Below, in pieces: positions 18,771-27,539 of a DNA stretch of 64,000 nt. Position 1 is the first letter of the stretch. Every line of letters begins with the position of its first letter. Source of the DNA: Desulforegulaceae bacterium (GTDB lineage Bacteria > Desulfobacterota > Desulfobacteria > Desulfobacterales > JACKCP01); contig JAVETN010000005.1 in NCBI GenBank assembly GCA_034006035.1, forward strand, positions 62,001 to 126,000, read 5' to 3'. The notes beneath the pieces were generated by a model. That model did no database searches. It was not told where the DNA came from and worked only from the letters and a program-made list of their open reading frames with translations. A program made the translations under genes and the position numbers.

Positions 18771-21397
18771 ATGGATGAATTAGAGGAAAAATTTAAAAAT
18801 ATTCTTACCATAGATTTTGAAGCTGTTCCTGGAAAAGAAATTTATGAAATAGGGGCTGTGTTTAAAGGAAAAAAATTCAGATCAGGTAAAATAAAAAATA
18901 TAAAAAAATATTTGATGAACTTGATGCTTTTTCATCAGGTGCTGATTATATTCTTGGGCATAATATTATAAACCACGATCTTTTAATTGCAGAAGATCTT
19001 TGTCCTGAAGCTTCTTTTTTAAAGCTTCCAGTAATTGACACACTTTTTTTATCTCCCCTGGCCTTTCCTGAAAATCCCTATCACAAACTTGTAAAAGACT
19101 ATAAAATTGTAAGAACAGGTAAAAGTGATCCTGTGGAAGATTCTTTATTGTCTTTTTCAATTTTTCAAGATCAGATAAATGCTTTTTGTTTAAAGAAAAA
19201 AACAAATCCAAAGCTTTTGTCATTTTATTCATTTGCTTTTAAAGATGTTTTAATAAGAGGAAATGAAAATAGTTTTAAGGGTATTTTTGATTTGTTTTCA
19301 AGTATGGCTCCGGAAGTTGTAAATGAAATAAAGGCAATAGAAATTTTTAAAAGTCTTTCCCATGGAAAAATTTGTGTTAATGGGTTGGAAAAAATAGAAG
19401 AAAATTATTTTTACAATAAAATTAAAAAACCCATTCTTTCATATCTCCTTTCATGGATTCTTGTATCAGGGGGAAATTCTGTTCTTCCTTCCTGGGTAAA
19501 ATTTGAGTTTCCAGAAATTGCAGAATTAATAAGAACTTTAAGGTTTTATTGTGGTAATGAGAATTGCTCTTATTGTAAAGAAAATAATAATTCTAAAAAA
19601 TTACTTAAAAAATATTTTGGATTTGGAAGTTATAGAACTCTTTCTGACAAAAGAGAGCTTCAAAAACAAATAGTTGATGCAAATTTAGAAGAAATCTCTA
19701 TCCTTGGAATCCTCCCCACCGGAGGAGGGAAATCTATCTGCTATCAGATTCCGGCCCTTCACAGGTTTGAAAGGCTTGGAGATCTGACAATTGTAATTTC
19801 TCCTTTAAAAGCTCTTATGAAAGATCAGGTTGATAATTTAAACAAAAACACCAATACAGTTTGTGCCGATACAATAAACGGAAGCCTTACTCTGCCAGAG
19901 CGAGGTGCTGTAATGGAAAGGGTAAGACTTGGTTATTCAGGACTTTTATATATTTCCCCTGAACAGCTTAGAAATAAAAGCATTGTGTCACTTCTTGAAT
20001 CAAGAGATATTGGATGTTTTGTTTTTGATGAAGCCCATTGTATTTCAAAATGGGGACATGATTTCAGACCTGATTACCTTTATGTTTCAGAATTTATAAA
20101 TAAATACTGTACAAAAATGAATAGAAACCCTTTTGTCTGTGCCTATACTGCCACTGCAAAAATGGATGTGGTAGAAGAGATAAAATCACATTTCATGGAA
20201 GCTCTTGGAATTGATATTCAAGTATTTGCAGGAGGTGTAGCAAGGGAGAATCTATTATATTCTGTGTGGCCTGTGAATTCATCAGTTAAAAATGATATAA
20301 TATTTAGTATTCTCAATGATAAGCTTAAAGAAAATGGCGGTGCTGGAATAGTTTATTGTTTAACTCGTAAAGGGACAGAATTTTTAAGCTCATTTTTAAA
20401 TTCAAAGGGACTTGAATCTCAACATTTTCATGCAGGTCTTTTAGAACCTCAAAAAAGAAATATCCAAGATGATTTTATAGATGGTAAAATTCCAGCTATT
20501 TGTGCAACCAATGCTTTTGGTATGGGAATTTCAGATATTTTTTGACTATATTGAAAAAAATATTGAAAAAAGTATTTTACCTTCACAAATTAAAAAGGAT
20601 TTTTTAAAATTATTTGAAAATGAAAATATCTGGACAAAGCAGATTTTTGAGCTCCTTGATATTTGGGAGGGAATTACAGGTGAAATTGCTGTTTCAGTTT
20701 TAGAGCTTAAAAAGTTTTTTTTGAAGCTTTTGCAGAGGAAAAAAGAGATCCAAAAACTGGAAATGGAGTTTTTCTTGGAACTGTTCACAGTGTAAAAGGG
20801 ATGGAATTTAAATATGTTTTCATAACCGACGGAGGTTGGGACAGGTTAAATTTTTCGGAAATTGAAGATGAAACAAGGCTTTATTATGTTGGAATAACAA
20901 GGGTAAAAAAAGGATTGTTTCTTTATAGTTTAAAAGGGCAGAAAAATCCCCATACAAAAAAGTTTCATAAATTTCCATATATTTATGAAAAAATGGCAAA
21001 AAATTCAAAAATTAAAGGTTACAAGTCAGGAGTTAAAGTATCTATAATTGGGATGAAAGATCTTTTTATAAGTTATGGTGGATATTTTCATAAAAATCAT
21101 GAAATTCATTCTAATTTAAAAAATTTAAATCCAAAAGATAGAGTCTATTTAGAATTTGAAAACTTAAAATATGGGAAAGTAATTGTTTTAAAAGATAAAA
21201 ATCAAAATAAAATTGGAAGACTTTCTAATCATGGAATAAATAGATGGAAAAGTGTTTTAGAAAAAGAGGCTAAGCCTGTTGGAAGGGTGCTTGCAATTAT
21301 TCAAAGACAAAAAGAAGACGATGAAGATATTGAAAGAAGAAAAAACATTAAGGCAAATCAATGGGAGCTTCCTATTATAGAAGTTTTACATGAATAA
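18771..21397 (+). pseudogene. decayed exonuclease-RecQ-UvrD_C fusion helicase
   Basis: Fragments of one long helicase lie in order. The first frame (18771-about 18908) begins a DEDD exonuclease domain (TIDFEAVP). The next (about 18905-20545) continues it (LGHNIINHD, DTLFLSPL, YHKLVKDYK) and then gives RecQ motifs: GILPTGGGKS, TIVISPLKALMKDQ, FVFDEAHCISKWGHDFRP, YTATA and NAFGMGI. It stops where the family normally reads GMGIDKP. After a third short frame (about 20545-20720), the last frame (about 20720-21397) holds the UvrD motif TVHSVKGMEF and VGITRVKKG. Breaks fall in A7 (18902-18908), T6 (near 20537) and T8 (20715-20722) runs. At least the C-terminal RecQ region is gone, so the total (about 875 codons) is much shorter than intact relatives. 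I call it a pseudogene; sequencing indels cannot explain the internal deletion. Confidence 0.8.
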
Positions 21398-22422
21398 AAG
21401 TTTAAAATAATTTCAGCGTTTTTAAGGGGATCGTCTTTTTCAAGATTTATTGTTGAATTGTTTTCATGGTAATCAATTTTTTTCATATAGTAGGAGTAAC
21501 CCTTGTCATAATAAGTTAAAAGTATTTTTATGGTTTCCTCAATTTCATTGTTATAAAGATGAAAAATAGCTTTTTTTAAATTTTCAGGGCCAAGTTTTTT
21601 TTGAACTTTTTTTATTCTTTCTTCTAAAAAGGCCTGGTTAAATTGTCCATATTCCTTTTTAATTCTGTTTATTCGCTCTTTTGCTGGAAGTTCAATATTT
21701 ATCAAAGGAGCATTTTTCATATTGTTTCTTATCTCCAATGGAATAAAAAGATTACCTATTCCAGGACTTTCATTTTCAACCCATATAGGCATTTCAAAAT
21801 TAAAATTAATAATTTTATAAAAAATATTATTTTCAAACTGCTGGGGTGAAGGTTGCTTTTTTTGGCCTAAATCACCAAAAGCAGATCCTTTGTGGCAGGC
21901 AAGTTTTTCCAGATCAAGAACCTGTTCTCCTTTTTTTGCAAGTTCTGCCAAAATTTTTGTTTTTCCAGTGCCTGTTTTTCCGTTGAGAAGAATAAACTTC
22001 ATTTTTTTACCAAGGGTATCAAGGACAAACTTACGAAAACCCTTATAACCAGAGTCAAGTCTTGTAACCTTAAAGCTTGATGTATGAAGCAGCCACCCAA
22101 AAGATTCGCTTCTTAGCCCTCCTCTATGACAATAAACAAAAATTTCTTGGTCCTGGTCTTTTGAAGTAAGTTCATAAATTTGACTGACAAAGGAATAAAG
22201 CTTTGGCTGAACATATAAAAGCCCTTTTAATACAGCTTCTTTTTTTCCTGTAGTTTTGTATATTGTTCCAATATCTTTTCTTTCTTCATTGGAAAAAAGA
22301 GGAATATTTATTGAGTTTGGGATATGTCCTTTGGAATATTCTATGGGAGATCTAACATCTATTATGAGTTTATTTTCAGACTTTTTGATAAACTCATCTG
22401 GTTTTAAAGAATTCAATGTCAT
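21358..22422 (-). CDS. selU: tRNA 2-selenouridine synthase
   Basis: SelU (MnmH/YbbB) replaces sulfur by selenium in the wobble base of tRNAs for Lys, Glu and Gln, using selenophosphate after geranylation. The 354-residue protein has the N-terminal rhodanese domain with active Cys98 in FVYCHRGGLRS and a P-loop GKTGTGKT at 148-155, the same two-domain layout and length as the Escherichia coli enzyme. It is monocistronic and its 3' end overlaps the last 40 bp of the convergent helicase remnant. Together with selC it shows that the cell makes selenophosphate. Confidence 0.94.
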   Translation of the reverse strand: MTLNSLKPDEFIKKSENKLIIDVRSPIEYSKGHIPNSINIPLFSNEERKDIGTIYKTTGKKEAVLKGLLYVQPKLYSFVSQIYELTSKDQDQEIFVYCHRGGLRSESFGWLLHTSSFKVTRLDSGYKGFRKFVLDTLGKKMKFILLNGKTGTGKTKILAELAKKGEQVLDLEKLACHKGSAFGDLGQKKQPSPQQFENNIFYKIINFNFEMPIWVENESPGIGNLFIPLEIRNNMKNAPLINIELPAKERINRIKKEYGQFNQAFLEERIKKVQKKLGPENLKKAIFHLYNNEIEETIKILLTYYDKGYSYYMKKIDYHENNSTINLEKDDPLKNAEIILNFYSCKTSIIGSSH

Positions 22423-22560
22423 TTAAAAAACTGCCTTCAAAAATTTAATTCAGGTGAATATATATTGAACAAAATCTCTTTGGTCAAGGTGTGATTTTTG
22501 AATAAGGATTTGTTTTTATCATTAGGGAACAAAAAAGTTTAAAAATATAAGTTAAGTTTG

Positions 22561-22600
22561 AAAACTGCCTGCTTTATAAGGTTATAAAACAGGCAATTTA
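22561..22600 (-). terminator. rho-independent terminator of tpx
   Basis: TGCCTG (22567-22572) pairs with CAGGCA (22591-22596), extended by T/A pairs; on the minus strand it directly follows the tpx stop and ends in a T-rich stretch. Confidence 0.75.
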
Positions 22601-22602
22601 TT

Positions 22603-23118
22603 TTAAATTAGTTTTTTTACAGATTGGATTATCTGGTTGTAGTCAGGTTCTTTAGTTACTTCATCAAGGATTACCATGTTTTGAATAATTCTATGTTTAT
22701 CAAGAACAAAAACAGCTCTTGCTAAAAGCCTGAGTTCTTTTATAAGAACTCCAAAAGCCATTCCAAAAGAAGCTTCCTTATGATCGGAGAGAGTGATGAC
22801 TTTGTCAATATTGTTGGCTCCGCACCATCTTTTCTGGGCAAATGGAAGATCCATACTGATTGTAAGAATTTTTATATCATTATTAAGTTTTCCAGCTTCA
22901 GAATTAAATCTTTGTGTTTCAATATCGCAAACAGGTGTGTCAAGTGATGGCACTGCTGATATGACAAGAACTTTTTCCTTAAAATCACTTAAAGATACAT
23001 TGTTCATTTCATTGCCCGTAACATTGAACTCTGGAGCTTTTTCGCCAATTTTAAGTTCCGGGCCAATAAGTGTAAGCGGATTTCCTTCTATTGCTGTTAA
23101 ACCGGTTCTTTCCTGCAT
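22603..23118 (-). CDS. tpx: thiol peroxidase
   Basis: Tpx is a thioredoxin-dependent atypical 2-Cys peroxiredoxin that reduces hydroperoxides. The 171-residue product has the peroxidatic Cys64 in SLDTPVCD and the resolving Cys99 in KRWCG, at the usual spacing. Both are cysteine, so this is not one of the selenocysteine variants of the peroxiredoxin fold. AGGAGC precedes the ATG by about 7 nt. Monocistronic, with its own terminator, and divergent from the MerR gene. Confidence 0.96.
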   Translation of the reverse strand: MQERTGLTAIEGNPLTLIGPELKIGEKAPEFNVTGNEMNNVSLSDFKEKVLVISAVPSLDTPVCDIETQRFNSEAGKLNNDIKILTISMDLPFAQKRWCGANNIDKVITLSDHKEASFGMAFGVLIKELRLLARAVFVLDKHRIIQNMVILDEVTKEPDYNQIIQSVKKLI

Positions 23119-23343
23119 ATTTTGCTCCTTAGGTTTATGTTGTCAGTGAATAATAAGTTAATACTTTAATGATTAAGGTCAACATTAAAAATTATTTAAA
23201 ATCGAGTTGGTTTTTTTGTGGCAGATAAGCAAGTCAGGAGTTTTAGCTTTTTTTACACGGCTGATAAAAGCTTTTGTATTTTATTTTTTTATAATTTTTC
23301 TAAATTTTTTTCTTATTTTTTATTGATATAAAATAATAAAACA

Positions 23344-23360
23344 GTTAAGTTAAACTTAAC
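23344..23360. promoter_or_regulatory. 17-bp palindrome, putative MerR operator
   Basis: GTTAAGTT, one centre base, AACTTAAC: a perfect inverted repeat ending 18 bp before the ATG of the MerR-type gene. Position and dyad form suit an autoregulatory operator; this is inference. Confidence 0.5.
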
Positions 23361-23378
23361 TTTAAGTTTGAGGTGGAA

Positions 23379-23765
23379 ATGAAAAAGAAAAAATATTCAA
23401 TTTCAGAATTGGCCTCAGAATTGGAAATCAGCCCTTCATCCATAAGATTTTATGAAGAAAAAGGAATTATAAGTCCTGAAAGAACAAAAGGAAATCAAAG
23501 GATTTATTCCTTAAAGGACAGGGCAAGACTTAAGCTTGTGTTAAGAGGCAAAAGGTTTGGATTTTCACTTTCTGAAATTTCAGAGATGATAGGTTTTGCA
23601 GATTCAGAGCCTGAAGAAAAAAAGCAGATTCAACGCTCTCTGGAATATGCTGAAAAAAAATTAAAAGAGATTAGCCAAAGAAAAGATGAACTTGAGCTGG
23701 TTGAAAAAGATCTTTTGGAAATGAGGGATAAGTTTATAAAAAGACTGGCAAACTTAGAAAATTAA
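23379..23765 (+). CDS. MerR-family transcriptional regulator
   Basis: The 128-residue protein (ATG at 23379; GAGG 5-6 nt upstream; a GTG at 23373 lies inside that ribosome site) has the MerR winged-helix start YSISELASELEISPSSIRFYEEKGII, followed by a long coiled dimerisation helix and no cysteine-rich metal site. This matches the LiuR/AdhR-like branch, which often controls acyl-CoA or branched-chain degradation genes. It is followed 12 bp later by an acyl-CoA dehydrogenase, its likely target. A palindrome lies just upstream of its own start. Confidence 0.88.
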   Translation: MKKKKYSISELASELEISPSSIRFYEEKGIISPERTKGNQRIYSLKDRARLKLVLRGKRFGFSLSEISEMIGFADSEPEEKKQIQRSLEYAEKKLKEISQRKDELELVEKDLLEMRDKFIKRLANLEN

Positions 23766-23777
23766 AAGGAGAAATCC

Positions 23778-25022
23778 ATGTTTGACTATTTGATGAGTCC
23801 GGAAGCACTAAAGTTAAGGGATGAAGTAAGGGCTTTTGTAAAATCTGTTCCAAGAGAAATGTTAAATGAAATGGATCAGGAAAAGATTCGCTTTCCAAAA
23901 GAATTTTTAAAAGAAGCTGGAAAAAGAAATCTTTTTGGATGTCGCTATCCTGTGAAATGGGGAGGACGAGGGCTTGATTGGGTCACTACAGGAGTTGTAA
24001 TGGAAGAGGTGGGAGTGTTGGGCTATATAATGGCTTGCACCTTTGGTGTTGGAGCTGAGCTTGTATGTGACGCCATAGTTTCTCATGGAACTGATTTTCA
24101 AAAAGAAAAATATGTAAAGCCTTTGTTAAAAGGAGAAATCTTTGCAGCTGAATGTCTTACCGAACCAAGAGGAGGTTCTGATTTTTTTGGAACTACATCC
24201 ACAGCAGAAGATAAGGGAGATTATTTTTTGTTAAACGGGCAAAAGAGATTTATAGTTGGGGGAGAAGGAGCTGATTATTTTCTTGTTTATGCAAAAACAG
24301 ATCCTGATGCAAAGCCTCATAAATCACTGACCTGCTTAATTGTTGATAGGACAGAAGGTGTAAATGTTGAATATCTTTATGGTCTTATGGGATGCAGGGG
24401 AGGAGGAACTGCAAGAATTGTTTTTAAGGATGTAAAGGTTCCAAAGGAAAATATTGTAGGTGAAGTAAACAATGTTTTACCCGTGTTTAATACTATGATG
24501 ATACCTGAAAGACTTGGAACTGCAGCCATGACCATCGGAGCTGCAAGGCCAGCTTTAGAGATTGCAACAAGATACACCACAAGAAGAAAAGCCTTTGGAA
24601 AGGAAATAGCCAGGTTTCAGGGAGTAAGCTTTCAAATGGCTGAAGCTGCCATGAAACTTGATGCTTCAAGGTCATTTATTTATACAGTTGCTTCAGCAGT
24701 AGATGCTGGAATTGAACAGGGCAGAATAAGAAGACTTGTTTCAGAAGCCAAAAAATTTGTTACTGAGTCCTGCCAGGAAGTTGTTCATAAATCAATGCAG
24801 GTAATGGGAGGAATTGGTTATACTAATATTTATCCCGTTGAAAAAATTTACAGGGATATCAGGCTTTCAACAATTTGGACCGGTTCAAATGAAGTGATGT
24901 CCATGATTATTGCCCATGAATGGTATAAAGAATTAATGAAACAGGTGGAGGATAGAACAGTAAGAGATTGTGAGTTTGACTGTGAAGAAGCCCATGCTGA
25001 TAATGAAAAAATTTATGAGTAA
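23778..25022 (+). CDS. acyl-CoA dehydrogenase
   Basis: This FAD-dependent enzyme oxidises an acyl-CoA to the 2-enoyl-CoA. The 414-residue protein has the three usual domains, FAD-contact stretch ECLTEPRGGSD, and the C-terminal MQVMGGIGYTNIYPVEKIYRD motif. The catalytic-base position used in short- and medium-chain enzymes (Glu in YEGT) is Thr368 here (IWTGSNEV), while Glu244 in PERLGTAA aligns with the base used by isovaleryl-CoA and long-chain enzymes. It is co-transcribed with the MerR gene. A branched-chain substrate is a reasonable guess, not proven. Electron-transfer partners are not in the window. Confidence 0.92.
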   Translation: MFDYLMSPEALKLRDEVRAFVKSVPREMLNEMDQEKIRFPKEFLKEAGKRNLFGCRYPVKWGGRGLDWVTTGVVMEEVGVLGYIMACTFGVGAELVCDAIVSHGTDFQKEKYVKPLLKGEIFAAECLTEPRGGSDFFGTTSTAEDKGDYFLLNGQKRFIVGGEGADYFLVYAKTDPDAKPHKSLTCLIVDRTEGVNVEYLYGLMGCRGGGTARIVFKDVKVPKENIVGEVNNVLPVFNTMMIPERLGTAAMTIGAARPALEIATRYTTRRKAFGKEIARFQGVSFQMAEAAMKLDASRSFIYTVASAVDAGIEQGRIRRLVSEAKKFVTESCQEVVHKSMQVMGGIGYTNIYPVEKIYRDIRLSTIWTGSNEVMSMIIAHEWYKELMKQVEDRTVRDCEFDCEEAHADNEKIYE

Positions 25023-25033
25023 AGGTTTGTTTC

Positions 25034-25073
25034 TTGTCTGGTTTTTTTATTGTAAAACCAGACAATGTTTTTT
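25034..25073 (+). terminator. rho-independent terminator of acyl-CoA dehydrogenase gene
   Basis: TTGTCTGGTTTT (25034-25045) pairs perfectly with AAAACCAGACAA (25054-25065), followed by TGTTTTTT. Confidence 0.85.
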
Positions 25074-25620
25074 AATTGGTAGTTTTTTGCAGATCAACAA
25101 TCTTTTTTTTAACTTTTTCAAGCTCCAAATAAATTTTGGCTGAGTCAGGGTTTGATTTAATAGTTTCTTTTTTAAGTTTTTCCTCAAGCTCACTTTGAAG
25201 GGTGCGAATTTTATCATCAGTCAGAGTTGCCTGTTTTGCTTTATAAAATTTATGGGATTCCTCTTTATATTCAGCCATAAATTTGTTTTTCTCTTCTTGG
25301 GCCAGCTCTTTGTTTTTAATTTTTTCTTCAAGACTGGTTAGTTTTTCAATATCAACATTGTAAAGTTCAGCATTTTCCCCCCAGGTTTTGGTTACTATTT
25401 CACTGATTTCTTTAATTTGAGACTGAAGTTTTGGGCTTTTGTCAATAATTGGTTTTTGAATTTCCTGGATCTGCTGGTGGAGTGTTTTGTATTCTTGAAA
25501 AAACTTAAGGGTACTTTGTCTGTCAATTGAATTATTGGTTTCTGAAAATCCGGGAACAGAAAAAAAACCGGTTAAACAAATAAAAATCAGTATAACTTTT
25601 TTGAATTGGCTGATTAGCAT
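25072..25620 (-). CDS. secreted coiled-coil protein of unknown function
   Basis: The 182-residue product starts with a clear signal peptide (basic LISQFKK, hydrophobic VILIFICLTGFF, likely cleavage near residue 26 at FSE). The rest is rich in Glu, Lys and Gln and predicted helical, with heptad-like spacing suggesting a periplasmic coiled coil. I do not recognise the family and there is no cysteine pair or lipobox. An AAGGAG site lies upstream. It is convergent with the acyl-CoA dehydrogenase and probably monocistronic. Confidence 0.7.
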   Translation of the reverse strand: MLISQFKKVILIFICLTGFFSVPGFSETNNSIDRQSTLKFFQEYKTLHQQIQEIQKPIIDKSPKLQSQIKEISEIVTKTWGENAELYNVDIEKLTSLEEKIKNKELAQEEKNKFMAEYKEESHKFYKAKQATLTDDKIRTLQSELEEKLKKETIKSNPDSAKIYLELEKVKKKIVDLQKTTN

Positions 25621-26008
25621 AAATCTCCTTTTCTAACCATTGTTAATATAATTTTGCTAACCTAGCATAAGATAAAATCAATGTGAAGAAAGGTTTTAGC
25701 AGAAATTTATCTGTTTGGAAGTAATAAAGGGGTTTGTCAAGTATTCTTGTTTCAACATTGTATTTGGGTTAATTTGTTTTTTTATTGTAAAAAAAAGCAA
25801 GGTCTGGCTATGCAAGTTTAAACAAAGCCTTTTTAATTTTTTTTTGTTAAGTCTTGAAGTATTTGGATTTACTTTTGTACTATTTTGCCTTTTTTCTTAA
25901 AAAAGAATAATTCCACATTCAACAGAAAGATTAATTGTAATTAAAGTGCAATCAACTTGCTTTTTTTAATTTAATAGGATTCATCTTTATTATTTAAAAA
26001 AAATATTG
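25621..26008. other. 388-bp AT-rich intergenic region
   Basis: Only a weak TTG-initiated 61-codon hydrophobic frame (25715-25900) is open and I do not support it as a gene. The promoter of the secreted protein gene should lie near its left end. No structured RNA was seen. Confidence 0.4.
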
Positions 26009-26770
26009 TTAGAATAGCAGATTAACTATAGAAGCAAAATATTCATTAAGACCTAATGAAAAAATTGTGTTGTGGCCTGCACCCGGGATTTTTACAAGTT
26101 TTTTGTTTTCTGCACCTGAATTTTCAAATAGTTTTCTACCTTCTGAAAAAGGTATGATTTCATCAAACTCTCCATGAATTATCAGTACTGGATTTTTAAA
26201 AGATGAAACTTTTTGTTCATGGTTTAAGGGGTCATCGAAATTTTCATATTTTTCATTGTAAAAACCAAGATTCCTCAATAGTTTTTTAAAACTAAAAAAC
26301 CCCGATTCAATTATAAGAGCATCAAAATAATCTTTGGAATATCCAAGTTCAATAGCTGAAGCTGAACCAAGGGACCTGCCCATTACAGCAAATTTACCCG
26401 TAAAATTATTTTCTTTTCTGTATTCATGGACAAAATCGCCAATTTTACCTGCGTCTGAAATCATTGAAGAAAGAGTTGGAGTACCATTGGAAAATCCATA
26501 TCCTCTGTAATCAACAGGCATAAAGTTTATATTTTGCTGGGCAAAAACTAATCCAAGCTCGTCATAGTCATTTACAATTTCGCCGTTTCCATGGAAATAG
26601 AGAATAAATGGAGCTTCTTTTGAAGCTTCAAATAAAGAGGCTCCTATTATTATATTTTCATCTACATTGATTTTAATTCTTTTTACATCTGAAGAATCAG
26701 GGCTTGCCTTTGATGGATGAAAAACATAGGAGTTAATTTCCGGGGTATCAAATTTTTTTAAAAGATCCAT
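26009..26770 (-). CDS. alpha/beta hydrolase, third gene of guaA operon
   Basis: The 253-residue protein has an alpha/beta-hydrolase triad: oxyanion loop YFHGNGE, nucleophile Ser133 in GRSLGS, Asp203 in HGEFDEIIP and His233 in GAGHN. No signal peptide is present, so it is cytosolic; it resembles the bacterial BEM46/YfhR-like group, substrate unknown. It starts 4 nt after the preceding coiled-coil gene and so is translated from the guaA transcript. Confidence 0.85.
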   Translation of the reverse strand: MDLLKKFDTPEINSYVFHPSKASPDSSDVKRIKINVDENIIIGASLFEASKEAPFILYFHGNGEIVNDYDELGLVFAQQNINFMPVDYRGYGFSNGTPTLSSMISDAGKIGDFVHEYRKENNFTGKFAVMGRSLGSASAIELGYSKDYFDALIIESGFFSFKKLLRNLGFYNEKYENFDDPLNHEQKVSSFKNPVLIIHGEFDEIIPFSEGRKLFENSGAENKKLVKIPGAGHNTIFSLGLNEYFASIVNLLF

Positions 26771-26774
26771 TTTA

Positions 26775-27533
26775 TTATTCTATGTCCTTTTCAATAAGAT
26801 TTTTTTCAGAAAAACCTGAGTGTTCAAAGTTTTTAGTTTCCAAAAATTTTTCCATCTGGTCAAGTCGTTCTTCAATTATTCGTTCTTTAATTTCTCTTTT
26901 TTTAATTTCTTTATAAATATTTTCTATTTGTTCCAAAGCATTATTTGAATTAATCTTGGTTTTTAATAACTCTATTTCCTTGGAAAGAGAGACAGCTGTT
27001 TTTGAAAATTCAGCTGTTTTTGAACTTAAAGCTTTGATTGAATTTTGAGTTTCCAAAAGGGTTTTTGAAATTGATTTTATTTCACTTGAATTTTTATCAC
27101 CAGCGTTTTTGATATTTGAAACAGAGCCTGAAATAGAATTAATTAAAAGGGAGTTCTTGTTTATTTTATCTAAACCTGGATTTAATTGTTTTTCTATTCC
27201 AGAGTCAAGTTTGGAAATTTTTTTATCCAAACTTAAAATATCCTGGGAAAAAGTTTTTATTTTATCTTCAAAATCTGTAATTTTACTTTCAATTTTTTCT
27301 GTTTTTGAGGCATTTTTAAAAATTGTATTTTCAAATTCTGAAGACATCCTGGTCAGACTTTTTTCTTTGTTTGAGTTTAGCTCATTTATTGAGTTTTTAA
27401 GTTCAGCATACCCAAAAAAGCCTATGGCAACCAGAACTACAGGTATTAATACAGAGACAACAACAAGAGAAAACCCAAGTCTTTCAGTTTTTTCTTCAAG
27501 AAGTTTTGTTTCAAAGGAGTTGTCCATATTCAT
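26775..27533 (-). CDS. membrane-anchored coiled-coil protein
   Basis: The 252-residue product has one N-terminal transmembrane helix (about 20-43, LGFSLVVVSVLIPVVLVAIG) after a short cytoplasmic tail, then a long coiled coil to about residue 235 with few prolines. The family is not recognised; architecture recalls spacer or scaffold proteins of the envelope. It begins 6 nt after guaA and ends 4 nt before the hydrolase gene, so all three share a message. The link between GMP synthesis and this protein is not explained by sequence. Confidence 0.75.
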   Translation of the reverse strand: MNMDNSFETKLLEEKTERLGFSLVVVSVLIPVVLVAIGFFGYAELKNSINELNSNKEKSLTRMSSEFENTIFKNASKTEKIESKITDFEDKIKTFSQDILSLDKKISKLDSGIEKQLNPGLDKINKNSLLINSISGSVSNIKNAGDKNSSEIKSISKTLLETQNSIKALSSKTAEFSKTAVSLSKEIELLKTKINSNNALEQIENIYKEIKKREIKERIIEERLDQMEKFLETKNFEHSGFSEKNLIEKDIE

Positions 27534-27539
27534 TTGAAA

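Noticed and set aside
20543-20560. TGA in the helicase remnant read as selenocysteine
   Set aside because: Readthrough gives only two more residues before another stop, and the position is not a redox site.
25715-25900. Hydrophobic 61-codon frame started by TTG
   Set aside because: No ribosome site, a weak start and composition expected from AT-rich noncoding DNA.
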